Shown here one piece after another: positions 34,367 through 43,073 of a DNA stretch of 64,000 nt; the first letter of the stretch is position 1; each line of letters begins with the position of its first letter. The translations under genes and the position numbers were made by a program. The stretch comes from Microbacterium caowuchunii (lineage in GTDB: Bacteria > Actinomycetota > Actinomycetes > Actinomycetales > Microbacteriaceae), in the NCBI RefSeq assembly GCF_008727755.1, contig NZ_CP044231.1:1178001-1242000 (forward strand), written 5' to 3'. The notes beneath the pieces are model-generated. The model made no database searches. It saw only the letters and a program-made list of their open reading frames with translations, and was not told where the DNA came from.

Positions 34367-37300
34367 ATGGAAACCGTGACCGCGCGCACCGGGGCTGCTC
34401 CGGCATCCGAGCAGCTCGCCTGGGACGACGACCAGGTCGCCGTGATCTCCCGGGGTCCGGCCGCCTCCGGCGTCGTGGTCGGTGCCCCCGGTAGCGGCAA
34501 GACCGCGGTCATCGTGGCCCGCGCCGCCGCGCTCGTGGCGGGCGGGCTGGATCCCGACGCGGTCCTCGTGCTGACGCCGACCCGGCAGACGGCGACGGCA
34601 CTGCGCGATCGCCTCTCCCTCGCGATGGGTCGCGCCCGCTCCGGGCCACCCGCCCGGTCGCTCGCCTCCCTGGCCTTCGAGATCGTGCGTGCGTACGACG
34701 TGCAGCAGGGGCAGCCGGCTCCCCGGCTGCTGACCGGTGCCGACGACGACCAGATCGTGCACGAACTGCTGCGCGGCGATGAGGCGGACGAGGCGGAGGG
34801 CCTGCCGTCGCGCTGGCCCGAGGGCTTCGGGGCGGCGGTCCGCTCCTCCCGGGCGTTCCGGAGCGAGGTGCGCGCGTTCGTCGCGGAATGCACGGCTCTC
34901 GGCATCACGGCGGGGGATCTGGTGGAACTCGCCGATCGCTGCGAGGTGCCGGTGTGGCGGGCGCTGGCCGGGTTCATCGCGGAATACGACGACGTGCGTG
35001 CGAGCCTGCGCGCCGCCCATCGTGACGCGGCGGGGCTGGTGGACGAGGCCGTCGCCCTCGTCCGACGCCTCGACCACGCGGACCCGGCCTTCGCCGCCGT
35101 CCGCCGGCTGCGCGCCGTGCTCGTCGACGACGCGCAGGAGCTCACCCTCGGCGGGGTGGCGCTGCTCGAGGCCCTGCACGACCGCGGGGTGGCGGTGACC
35201 GCGTTCGGCGATCCCGACATCGGGTCCGGGGTGTTCCGCGGCGCGCGGCCCGAGCATTTCGCGCGCCTGGCCGACGCCCTGGGCGGGGCGTCCGTGCTGC
35301 GGACGGTGCACCGCGGCACGCCGGCCCAGGAGGACGTGGTGCGCACCGTCACGCAGCGCATCGGGGCGGCCGGGATCGTGGCGCACCGCGCCGCACCCCG
35401 GATGACGGGCGCCGACGACTCCGTCCGGGTGCTGCTGGCGCGTTCCGCGGTGGAGGAGCATGACGCGATCGCCCGGCTGCTGCGGGAGCGGCACCTCCGG
35501 GACGGCGTGCCATGGCATCGTTGCGCGGTCATCGCCCACGATTCCCGGCAGGTGGCGACGCTCGAGACGGAGCTTTCCGCCCGTGAGGTGCCGGCACGGG
35601 CGCCGGGGCTCGTCGAGCCGTTGGGACGCCGCGGGTGCGTACGCAACCTCGTCGGCGTGATCGGGGCCGCGGCGGACGATGCGGTGGCGGACCCGGCCGA
35701 GACGCTGCTCGCGGCGGGACTGGACCCCGTGGACCTCCGTCGCCTCCGCGCAGCGCTCCGGCAGGCGGAGATCGCGGCCGGGGGAACCCGCAGCGCGCGG
35801 GAACTCCTGGCGTCGGGACTGCGCCATCCGACCGAGCTGGTCCTGCTGGGCACACGCGAGGCGCTCCGCGCGGCGAAGGTCGCCGAGACGCTGGCGCTGC
35901 TGCGCACCCAACTGGACGAGGGCGCGAGCGCGCATCAGCTCGTCTGGACGGCGTGGTCGCGGAGCGGCTTCCAGCGGGTCTGGGTGCAGACGGCCGCGGG
36001 GAACGGGCCTCTCGCCGAGCAGGCCGGGCGTGACCTCGACGCGATCGTGGCACTGGTCCAGGCGGCCAAGCGCTTCGGCGAGCGGGCGGAGGACGGCGGG
36101 GTCGCGGACCCGATGGTCTTCGTGCGCGGCATCCTCGACAGCGATGTGGCCGAAGACCTGTTCACGGTGCCCAGCAGCCGCGAGCGCGTCCAGGTGCTGA
36201 CCCCCACGGCGGCGCTCGGTCTCGAGTTCGACACCGTGGTGATCGCGGGTCTCCAGGACGGCGTGTGGCCGAACACGCGGTTGCGGGGGACGCTGCTGCA
36301 GGGCTGGCGGCTGTCCGAGGCGCGGCTGCCGGATGCGGTGCCGTCGTCGTCGCTGGACCGTCGCCGGGAGGTGCTGCACGACGAACTGCGGTTGTTCGCC
36401 CGGGCGCTGTCCCGGGCCGAACGGGCGCTCGTGGTCACGGCCGTCGACGACGACGCGCACGCGCCCAGCCCCTTCCTCGAGATCCTGCCCGACGCGGTTC
36501 CCGCGCCGGTCGTGCACCCGCTGTCGTTGCGCGGACTGGTCGCGGCGCACCGCCGGATGCTGTCCTCGCCGGGATCGTCGGCGGCTGCGCGCGAGCACGC
36601 GGCGGCGCAGCTGGCGCTGCTCGCCGACGCCCGCGTGGCGGGGGCGCATCCGGATTCCTGGTACGGGATCGTGGAGCCGAGCTCCACGGCGGCATTGCGC
36701 GATCCGCGGGCGGAGAGCGTGCGCGTGTCGCCGTCGCGGGTGGAGGCTCTGGAACGCTGCGAACTCGACTGGGTCATCGGGGATCTCGGCGGCGACCCCG
36801 GGACGGTCACGGCGGGTCTGGGCACGCTCGTGCACCACGCGCTGGAGACGGCGGGACCCGACGCCGAATCGCTGTGGGCCGCGGTCGAGTCGCGGTGGAG
36901 CGAGCTCGAGTTCGAGGCGCCGTGGCGCGAGCGGGCCGAACGGGCCCGCGCCCGCGACCTGGTGCGCAGGCTGGCGGCGTATCTGCGTCAGTTCGAGGCC
37001 GCCGGCGGGCGGCTCCTGGGGGCGGAATCGCGGTTCGAGGTCCCGCTGCCGTTCGCGGGCGATCCCGAGGCGCAGCCGATCATCCTCTCGGGGACCATCG
37101 ACCGGGTGGAGGCGACACCGGACGACCGCGTGGTGATCGTCGATCTGAAGACCGGGAAGAGCGTGCCGCACACGGACGCGAAGGTCGCCGATCATCCGCA
37201 GCTGGCCGCCTACCAGGTGGCGGTGGCGGCGGGCGCGGTCCCCGACGCCGGCGGGCGGGAGGGCGCGGGGGCGCGGCTGCTCGTCCTGCAGCCCGGCACC

Positions 37301-37495
37301 CGGCACGACTTCACGACCCCGACGCAGCATCCGCTGGACGAGGGCGCGCGCGCGGCGTTCCTCGCCCGGCTCCAGACGGCCGCCGCCGTGATGAGCGGCG
37401 CGGCGTTCCGCGCACCGTACGAGGAGCATTGCCGGGACGACTTCGGTCACGGTCTATGCCGCATCCACACCGTGCCTCCGGTGAGCGCCTCGTGA
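34367..37495 (+). CDS. adnA: AdnA-like helicase-nuclease subunit, degenerate motor
   Basis: One half of the actinobacterial AdnAB machine that resects double-strand breaks. 1042 aa from ATG 34367: a UvrD-like motor, then a RecB-type nuclease (DRVVIVDLKTGK near residue 920). Walker A GAPGSGKT at 39-46 is intact. Later motifs are eroded: motif II reads VLVDDAQEL instead of DExQ, motif III is GDPDIGSGVFRGA (no GDPxQ), and motif V is LTPTAALGLEFD instead of TxHxxKGLEW. This fits reports that AdnB is the main motor in mycobacteria. The GTGA overlap with adnB implies 1:1 synthesis. Confidence 0.92.
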   Translation: METVTARTGAAPASEQLAWDDDQVAVISRGPAASGVVVGAPGSGKTAVIVARAAALVAGGLDPDAVLVLTPTRQTATALRDRLSLAMGRARSGPPARSLASLAFEIVRAYDVQQGQPAPRLLTGADDDQIVHELLRGDEADEAEGLPSRWPEGFGAAVRSSRAFRSEVRAFVAECTALGITAGDLVELADRCEVPVWRALAGFIAEYDDVRASLRAAHRDAAGLVDEAVALVRRLDHADPAFAAVRRLRAVLVDDAQELTLGGVALLEALHDRGVAVTAFGDPDIGSGVFRGARPEHFARLADALGGASVLRTVHRGTPAQEDVVRTVTQRIGAAGIVAHRAAPRMTGADDSVRVLLARSAVEEHDAIARLLRERHLRDGVPWHRCAVIAHDSRQVATLETELSAREVPARAPGLVEPLGRRGCVRNLVGVIGAAADDAVADPAETLLAAGLDPVDLRRLRAALRQAEIAAGGTRSARELLASGLRHPTELVLLGTREALRAAKVAETLALLRTQLDEGASAHQLVWTAWSRSGFQRVWVQTAAGNGPLAEQAGRDLDAIVALVQAAKRFGERAEDGGVADPMVFVRGILDSDVAEDLFTVPSSRERVQVLTPTAALGLEFDTVVIAGLQDGVWPNTRLRGTLLQGWRLSEARLPDAVPSSSLDRRREVLHDELRLFARALSRAERALVVTAVDDDAHAPSPFLEILPDAVPAPVVHPLSLRGLVAAHRRMLSSPGSSAAAREHAAAQLALLADARVAGAHPDSWYGIVEPSSTAALRDPRAESVRVSPSRVEALERCELDWVIGDLGGDPGTVTAGLGTLVHHALETAGPDAESLWAAVESRWSELEFEAPWRERAERARARDLVRRLAAYLRQFEAAGGRLLGAESRFEVPLPFAGDPEAQPIILSGTIDRVEATPDDRVVIVDLKTGKSVPHTDAKVADHPQLAAYQVAVAAGAVPDAGGREGAGARLLVLQPGTRHDFTTPTQHPLDEGARAAFLARLQTAAAVMSGAAFRAPYEEHCRDDFGHGLCRIHTVPPVSAS

Positions 37496-40400
37496 CCGGC
37501 CGGATCAGTGCCGCGGCGATCGCCGCCGCCCTCGGGCAGTTCCCGCCGACGGACGAGCAGACCGCGGTCATCGAATCACCGCTCGGACCGGCATTGGTGA
37601 TCGCCGGTGCGGGGAGCGGGAAGACCGAGACGATGGCCGGCCGCGTCGTCTGGCTGGTGGCCAACGGCATCGTCCGCCGTGATCAGGTGCTGGGGCTCAC
37701 CTTCACCCGCAAGGCCGCGGGCGAACTCGCGGAGCGCATCCAGCACCGGCTCGCGCGGCTGGCGGAGTTCGAGCGCCGCGGCCTCCTCGAGCGCCTCGAG
37801 GATCTGCACCGGAGCGGCGCTCTGGCCGTGTTCGCGGAACTCGAGAGAGCGGGCGCGGGCGAGGATGCCCGCCGCGCCGCCCTCGATGCGCTCGTGGTCC
37901 CGGGCGGCACCCCGCAGCCGGAGGTCCCGGCGGTGGACGATCTGCTGGACCGCCCCACCGTGGCCACCTACAACAGCTTCGCCGATGCGATCGTGCGCGA
38001 GCACGCGGTGCGGATCGGACGTGACGCCGAGGCCGTCGTGCTGTCCGAATCGGCGGCCTGGCTGCTGATGCGGCGGGTGGTGCTGACGTCGGAGGACCGG
38101 GAGCTCGACGGGTACGACGGGGCACTGCGCACGCTGATCGACAACGCGCTGCGCGTGGCTCGGGACAGCGTGGACAACCTGGTCGACCTGGCGGAGCTGG
38201 AGCGGTTCCCGGAGCGGTTCCGGGACGTCCTGGAACGGCCATCGGAGACCGCTCGGACCACGGTGTACGCCGAGGTGCGGACGGATGCCGCGGCGGTCGA
38301 CCGCCTGGCGCTGTTCGCCCGGCTCGCCCGGGCGTACGCCGAGCGCAAGCAGCGCCTCGGCGTGATCGATTTCGCCGACCAGGTCGCGGGAGCGTACGAG
38401 ATCGCCCTGGCCGACCCCGGCGTGGCGGCCGAGCTCCGCGACCGTTACCGCGTGGTCCTGCTCGACGAGTATCAGGACACCTCCGTCGTGCAGACGCTGC
38501 TGCTCGCGCGGCTGTTCGCGTCCACGGCCGTCATGGCGGTGGGGGACCCCAACCAGGCGATCTACGGATGGCGCGGGGCGAGTGCGGGGAACCTCGAGGG
38601 GTTTCCGGCTGCGTTCGCGCCCACCACGGGTTGCGCGCGCTTCAGCCTGCTCACCAGCTGGCGCAACAGTCCGGCGGTGCTCGCCGCGGCCACCGCCGTG
38701 CTCGCGCCGCTGACGGCGCGCTCGTCCGGGGCTGTGGGGGAGCTGCGTGCCCGCCCCGGCGCGGCACCGGGAGACGTGCGTATCGAGGCGCGGACCGACC
38801 TCGACGCCGAGACGGAGGCCGTGGCCGCCTGGTTCGCGGAGGTCCGTCGCGAACGGGCCGCCCGCGGCGAGACGACGACCGCCGCCATCCTCTTCCGGGC
38901 GAAGCGTCACATGCCGCGGTTCGCGGAGGCGCTCGCCCGCCACGGCATCCCGTACCGGATGCTGGGACTGGGCGGGCTCCTGACCACTCCCGAGATCGTG
39001 GACATCGTCAGCGCGCTCCGGGTGGTCAGCGACCCGGCGGCGGGATCGTCCCTCATCCGGCTGCTCTCCGGTCCGCGCTGGGCCATCGGCGTGGCGGACC
39101 TCGCCCGGCTGGCCGACCTCGGCCGCCGGATCGCCCGGCACGATGCGGGTGGGGCGCCGGTCGACGCGGATGTGCTGGCGCGCCTGCGCGCCACGGGGGC
39201 GGAGGACCGCGGGTCGTTGATCGACGCGCTGGACTTCTTCCTCCGTCACCGTGCCGACCACGGCTGGCTCGCGGAGTTCACCCCCGCGGGACGTGAGCGG
39301 CTGCGGGACGCGGCAGCCGTGTTCGCCGGACTCCGTCAGGCCGCCGGGACGCTGCCGATCCCCGAACTCATCCGCGCGATCGAGATCGAGCTGCGGCTGG
39401 ACATCGAACTCGCCGCCAACGAGACGCGGGGACCGGCGCGTACCGCCTCCGCGCAGGTCCGCGCCTTCGTGGACGAGGTCGGCGCCTTCCTCTCCGCCGA
39501 CGAGCACGGCAGCATCACGAGCCTGCTCGCGTGGCTCGACCACGCCGAACGGAGCGATGACCTGGCGCCCCGCACGGATCCGCCCGAGCCGGACGTGGTC
39601 CAGCTGCTCACCATCCACGGCTCCAAGGGGCTGGAGTGGGACGCGGTCGCCGTCGTGCGCCTGGTGGAGGGCGAGCTGCCGACGGCGCCGCGGGAGACGC
39701 GGGGCTGGCTCGGTGCGGGGGTGCTGCCGTACGAGTTCCGCGGCGATGCCGCGTGGCTCCCGGTCTACGAATGGTCGGGAGCGCAGTCGCCCACGCAGCA
39801 GGCCCTGCGACGTGCCCGCGAGGCGTTCATCGAGGCGCATCGTCGGCGCGCCCTCGACGAGGACCGCCGCCTCGCCTACGTCGCCGTGACCCGGGCGCGC
39901 GACCACCTGCTCCTGACCGGGTCATTCTGGGCCGGGACCAGCAGGCCGCGTCCGCTCAGCCCCTTCCTGCGCGAGATGGGGGAGGCCCTGGGCCTGCCCG
40001 TGCCCGAGGAGGACCCGGGGGAGAACCCGTACGCGGACGTGGTGCGCACACTGACCTGGCCGATCGATCCGCTGGGCGCCCGGCGCCCCGCGATCACCGC
40101 AGCCGCGTCCGCCGTGACGGCCGCGCTCGCCGCGCCCCGGGTGGAACCGGACGAGGAGCTCGCGCTCCTCCTGGCCGAACGCGAGGAACGGATGCGTCCC
40201 ACTCCGGGCCATGCCCCGGTCCGCATCCCCGCCTCCGCCTACAAGGACTTCGTCGCGGACTACGCGTCCGCGGTCGCGGCGGTGGAGCGCCCCCTCCCCG
40301 AGCGCCCCTACACCGAGACGACGCTCGGCACCCGGTTCCACGCCTGGGTGGAGCGCCGGGCCGGGATGAGCGCCATGACGTCCCTCGATGACGCACTGTG

Positions 40401-40791
40401 GGACTCCTCGGAGGACGGCGATCCGGCGGGCGCGGATGCGGACGCCGCGTTCGACCGTCTGGTCGACACGTTCGAGCGGTCCGAGTGGGGGCCCCTGCAG
40501 CCCATCGAGGTCGAGACCGAGATCGACTTCCGTCACGTCGGGCTCGACGGCCGGCCGCACGTCGTCGTCTGCAAGCTCGATGCCGTGTACCGGCGGGAGG
40601 ACCGCGGCGGCCGCATCGAGATCGTGGACTGGAAGACCGGACGCGCGCCGCGCAACGCGGACGAGGCGCGGGAGCGCATGGTGCAGCTGGAGCTCTACCG
40701 GCGCGCCTATCACGAGCGCCACGGAGTGCCGCTGGACGAGATCGACGTCGCGCTCTACTACGTGGCGGAGGACCGCGTCATGCGGGGGTGA
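37492..40791 (+). CDS. adnB: AdnB-like ATP-dependent helicase-nuclease, lead motor
   Basis: 1099 aa with all UvrD motifs intact: Walker A AGAGSGKT at 38-45, motif II VVLLDEYQDTS, motif III VGDPNQAIYGWRGA, motif V LTIHGSKGLEWDAV and motif VI AYVAVTRARDHLLL. The C-terminal RecB-family nuclease has RIEIVDWKTGRAP and the QLELYRRAY helix, so it is predicted active. The frame is open upstream; GTG 37492 overlapping the adnA stop is the real start (MTGRISAAAIAAALGQFPP). Partner of AdnA in end resection for recombination. Confidence 0.95.
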   Translation: MTGRISAAAIAAALGQFPPTDEQTAVIESPLGPALVIAGAGSGKTETMAGRVVWLVANGIVRRDQVLGLTFTRKAAGELAERIQHRLARLAEFERRGLLERLEDLHRSGALAVFAELERAGAGEDARRAALDALVVPGGTPQPEVPAVDDLLDRPTVATYNSFADAIVREHAVRIGRDAEAVVLSESAAWLLMRRVVLTSEDRELDGYDGALRTLIDNALRVARDSVDNLVDLAELERFPERFRDVLERPSETARTTVYAEVRTDAAAVDRLALFARLARAYAERKQRLGVIDFADQVAGAYEIALADPGVAAELRDRYRVVLLDEYQDTSVVQTLLLARLFASTAVMAVGDPNQAIYGWRGASAGNLEGFPAAFAPTTGCARFSLLTSWRNSPAVLAAATAVLAPLTARSSGAVGELRARPGAAPGDVRIEARTDLDAETEAVAAWFAEVRRERAARGETTTAAILFRAKRHMPRFAEALARHGIPYRMLGLGGLLTTPEIVDIVSALRVVSDPAAGSSLIRLLSGPRWAIGVADLARLADLGRRIARHDAGGAPVDADVLARLRATGAEDRGSLIDALDFFLRHRADHGWLAEFTPAGRERLRDAAAVFAGLRQAAGTLPIPELIRAIEIELRLDIELAANETRGPARTASAQVRAFVDEVGAFLSADEHGSITSLLAWLDHAERSDDLAPRTDPPEPDVVQLLTIHGSKGLEWDAVAVVRLVEGELPTAPRETRGWLGAGVLPYEFRGDAAWLPVYEWSGAQSPTQQALRRAREAFIEAHRRRALDEDRRLAYVAVTRARDHLLLTGSFWAGTSRPRPLSPFLREMGEALGLPVPEEDPGENPYADVVRTLTWPIDPLGARRPAITAAASAVTAALAAPRVEPDEELALLLAEREERMRPTPGHAPVRIPASAYKDFVADYASAVAAVERPLPERPYTETTLGTRFHAWVERRAGMSAMTSLDDALWDSSEDGDPAGADADAAFDRLVDTFERSEWGPLQPIEVETEIDFRHVGLDGRPHVVVCKLDAVYRREDRGGRIEIVDWKTGRAPRNADEARERMVQLELYRRAYHERHGVPLDEIDVALYYVAEDRVMRG

Positions 40792-40812
40792 GTCCGGCGT
40801 CGTCCGGGCGGA

Positions 40813-42102
40813 TCAGGACTCGCTCCATCGGCGGAGCGCCGCGCGCGACGCCCGTGCCGCTTCGTCGTGATCGTCGCCCTCGGCCGGGGAAGCGTTGTCG
40901 GTACCGGTCGCCCGCTCCGCCGCTCCGTCGACTGCGGCGTCCTCCGGGACGGACGCGGATGCGGTCCATTCCGACAGATCCACGGGCAGGGTGGGGATCG
41001 CCCCGCTGTCGGCGTCCTCGTCGCGCGCGGAGCGCTCCGCATCCGCCAGATAGGCGCCGAGAGCCACCGGGTCGTACGCGTCGGTCTGCATGGACGTGTC
41101 GATCGTCGACTCCTGCGCGCGCGGGACGCGATCGAGCAGCGCGATGGCGTCGTCCACGTTGCGGGCGTCCGGACGGACGATGTCGGAGTCGGCGGTGGCA
41201 TCGGCCAGGGAGGCGAGCAGGCGTTCGGCGTCCTGCAGGATGACCTCGTCGTCCTCGTCCGCGCCGTGGACGAGCCACTTCGCGAACTCGAGTTCCGCGA
41301 ACAGCTGAGCGCGTTCGGCCAGGTACGGGTCCCCGGCGCGGCGGGAGGCCCCCGCGTACGCCTCGTGCACGGCGGCGGCCGCATCCGGCGCGTTCGCGAC
41401 CCAGCGCAGGTCGACGGCCGGGTCGCCCACGGACAGGCCCTGCCAGTCGAGGAGACCGCGCACCACGGGGACGTCGTCGTACTCGGCGAACACGAACGAT
41501 GCCGGGTCGAGCCCGCCGAGGACAACGGTGGCTTCGAAGCGCCACAGCGCGTCGTCGTCCAGGGCGCGGCGCCACCGCTCGTGGAGCGGGGAGGGGACGC
41601 GGCGGGTGGCGATGGCGCGGTCCACGAGTCGCGCTGCCTCCGCCCGTACCTGGTCGGCGCTCCGGGCGGGGAAGCCCTCCGCCCGGATGACCGTGACGGG
41701 GAGGTCGTGCACGGCGGCGATGGCGGTCCCGAGCAGCGAGGCGAAGCCGGGCCCGGCGGGGACGTCCGCCGCCTCCACGCGGTAGCCGTCCAGGAAGTCC
41801 ACGACGATCGCCCGGCCGCCGCGTACCGCGGTCTCGCCGAGCAGCGCGGGGACCTGGAACGGCAGCAGGCTGCGGACGCCCGCGGACAGCGCCTCGAGGA
41901 CCCGTGCCTCGGCGATCAGACCCCGGCCGGCGTCGTCGTCCTCGCCCACCCGGACGACCACCTGCCGGCCGTCGTCCAGATCTGCGACGGCCGAGGCGAT
42001 GCGCCCGTGTTCGGACGTGCCGAGCGGACGGATCCCGACGACGTTCGCTCCCGGCAGTGCCGCCGTCACCGACGCGGCTAGAGTGAGAGGTGAGCGTGGC
42101 AT
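40813..42102 (-). CDS. APH-fold (aminoglycoside phosphotransferase-like) protein, probable pseudokinase
   Basis: 429 aa. Residues 1-290 have the APH/choline-kinase fold: a nucleotide-lobe strand DGRQVVVRVGED, and the metal-site Asp in VRGLLDWQGLSVGDPAVDLRW. The catalytic HGD..N loop, expected about 20 residues before that Asp, reads VVLGGLDPASFVFAEYDD, so both the catalytic Asp and His are missing. The C-terminal 130 residues are acidic and low-complexity. This locus position (between adnB and nudC) usually holds an APH-like gene in actinobacteria. ATG 42102 has TACCCT ending 6 bases upstream. Resistance to antibiotics should not be inferred. Confidence 0.8.
   Translation of the reverse strand: MPRSPLTLAASVTAALPGANVVGIRPLGTSEHGRIASAVADLDDGRQVVVRVGEDDDAGRGLIAEARVLEALSAGVRSLLPFQVPALLGETAVRGGRAIVVDFLDGYRVEAADVPAGPGFASLLGTAIAAVHDLPVTVIRAEGFPARSADQVRAEAARLVDRAIATRRVPSPLHERWRRALDDDALWRFEATVVLGGLDPASFVFAEYDDVPVVRGLLDWQGLSVGDPAVDLRWVANAPDAAAAVHEAYAGASRRAGDPYLAERAQLFAELEFAKWLVHGADEDDEVILQDAERLLASLADATADSDIVRPDARNVDDAIALLDRVPRAQESTIDTSMQTDAYDPVALGAYLADAERSARDEDADSGAIPTLPVDLSEWTASASVPEDAAVDGAAERATGTDNASPAEGDDHDEAARASRAALRRWSES
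42079..42084 (+). promoter_or_regulatory. Possible -10 of nudC inside the APH-like gene
   Basis: TAGAGT lies within the start region of the opposite-strand gene. It would give a 75-base leader for the nudC start at 42165, or a near-leaderless start at GTG 42090 (5-base gap). Confidence 0.45.
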
Positions 42103-42108
42103 GCCCTC

Positions 42109-42114
42109 AGGGTA
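42109..42114 (-). promoter_or_regulatory. -10 element of the APH-like gene, predicts leaderless mRNA
   Basis: TACCCT (minus strand) ends 6 bases before ATG 42102. Confidence 0.55.
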
Positions 42115-42164
42115 GGTCGATCGGCCGGGCGGATCCCGGCGCCACGCCCGTCGAGGAGGTATCG

Positions 42165-43073
42165 GTGACCGCATCCGGAGCCCCCGCACCGGCGTTCGCC
42201 CGCGAGGGGATCGACCGGGCCGCCGCGGAACGTACGCGACCGGGACTGCTGGACGACCTGCGCCGCGACCCCCGTACCCGGGTGCTCGTCGTGCACGGCG
42301 ACCGCGTCCCCGTCACGGAGGGCCCGCGTCTGCGTCTGCTCGCCCCGCAGGACGTCACGGACGCCGCCGAGTGGGCGTTCCTCGGGCGGGACGGCGAGGC
42401 GGGAGTCATCGCCGCGATCCTCCCGGCGGACGCCGACGCGCCGGGGATCGCGCCGGCACGCTGGGAGGCGCTCCGCGTCGTGGGCGGCGAGCTCGGCACG
42501 GACGACGCCGGGATCGCGGTCGAGGCGCTGAGCCTCGCGCGCTGGCTGCTCGGGGCGCCCTTCTGCTCCGCGTGCGGCACCCGCACGGAGGTGGTGCAGG
42601 CCGGCTGGGCCCGGCATTGCCCGGGATGCGGACGCGAGCACTTCCCGCGCACCGACCCGGCGATCATCGTCGCCGTCACGAGCGCCGACCGGCCGGAGCG
42701 ACTGCTGCTCGGCTCGAACGCCGCCTGGGCGCCGGGACGCTATTCCTGCTTCGCCGGTTTCGTCGAGGCGGGCGAATCCCTCGAGGCCGCCGTCGTCCGC
42801 GAGGTGGCGGAGGAGGCAGGAGTCGACGTGGTGGACGTGCGGTACCGCGGTTCGCAGGCGTGGCCGTACCCGCGCTCGCTGATGCTGGGCTTCCACGCCG
42901 CGGCGCGCAGCGACGACGCCGCGCGCGCGGACGGCGAGGAGATCGTGGAGATCCGGTGGTTCACGCGGGAGCAGATCGGCGCGGCGTTCGCAGGCGAGGG
43001 TGACGTGACACTGCCGGGCACCGCCTCGATCGCCTATCGGCTCATCCGTGACTGGTACGAGGGCGCGGTATGA
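42165..43073 (+). CDS. nudC: NAD(+)/NADH diphosphatase NudC (Nudix)
   Basis: Hydrolyses NAD(H) to NMN(H) and AMP; some homologues remove NAD caps from RNA. Zinc ribbon CSAC...CPGC (about 122-142), Nudix box GFVEAGESLEAAVVREVAEEAG (GX5EX7REUXEEXGU), and the NudC signature as SQAWPYPRSLM with Ala for the usual Pro. GTG 42165 is chosen because GAGGAGGT ends 4 bases upstream; the longer GTG 42090 start would add 25 residues of non-conserved sequence. It overlaps uvrD2 by 4 bases (ATGA), the mycobacterial nudC-uvrD2 pairing. Confidence 0.93.
   Translation: MTASGAPAPAFAREGIDRAAAERTRPGLLDDLRRDPRTRVLVVHGDRVPVTEGPRLRLLAPQDVTDAAEWAFLGRDGEAGVIAAILPADADAPGIAPARWEALRVVGGELGTDDAGIAVEALSLARWLLGAPFCSACGTRTEVVQAGWARHCPGCGREHFPRTDPAIIVAVTSADRPERLLLGSNAAWAPGRYSCFAGFVEAGESLEAAVVREVAEEAGVDVVDVRYRGSQAWPYPRSLMLGFHAAARSDDAARADGEEIVEIRWFTREQIGAAFAGEGDVTLPGTASIAYRLIRDWYEGAV

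Noticed and set aside
34208..37450. 1080-codon open frame antisense to adnA
   Set aside because: High-GC codon bias keeps the antisense frame open; composition is His/Arg/Asp-rich without recognisable domains, while the plus strand shows UvrD and RecB-nuclease motifs.
40813..42102. Macrolide or aminoglycoside resistance gene
   Set aside because: APH fold only; the catalytic HGD loop is missing and the locus is a conserved housekeeping position.
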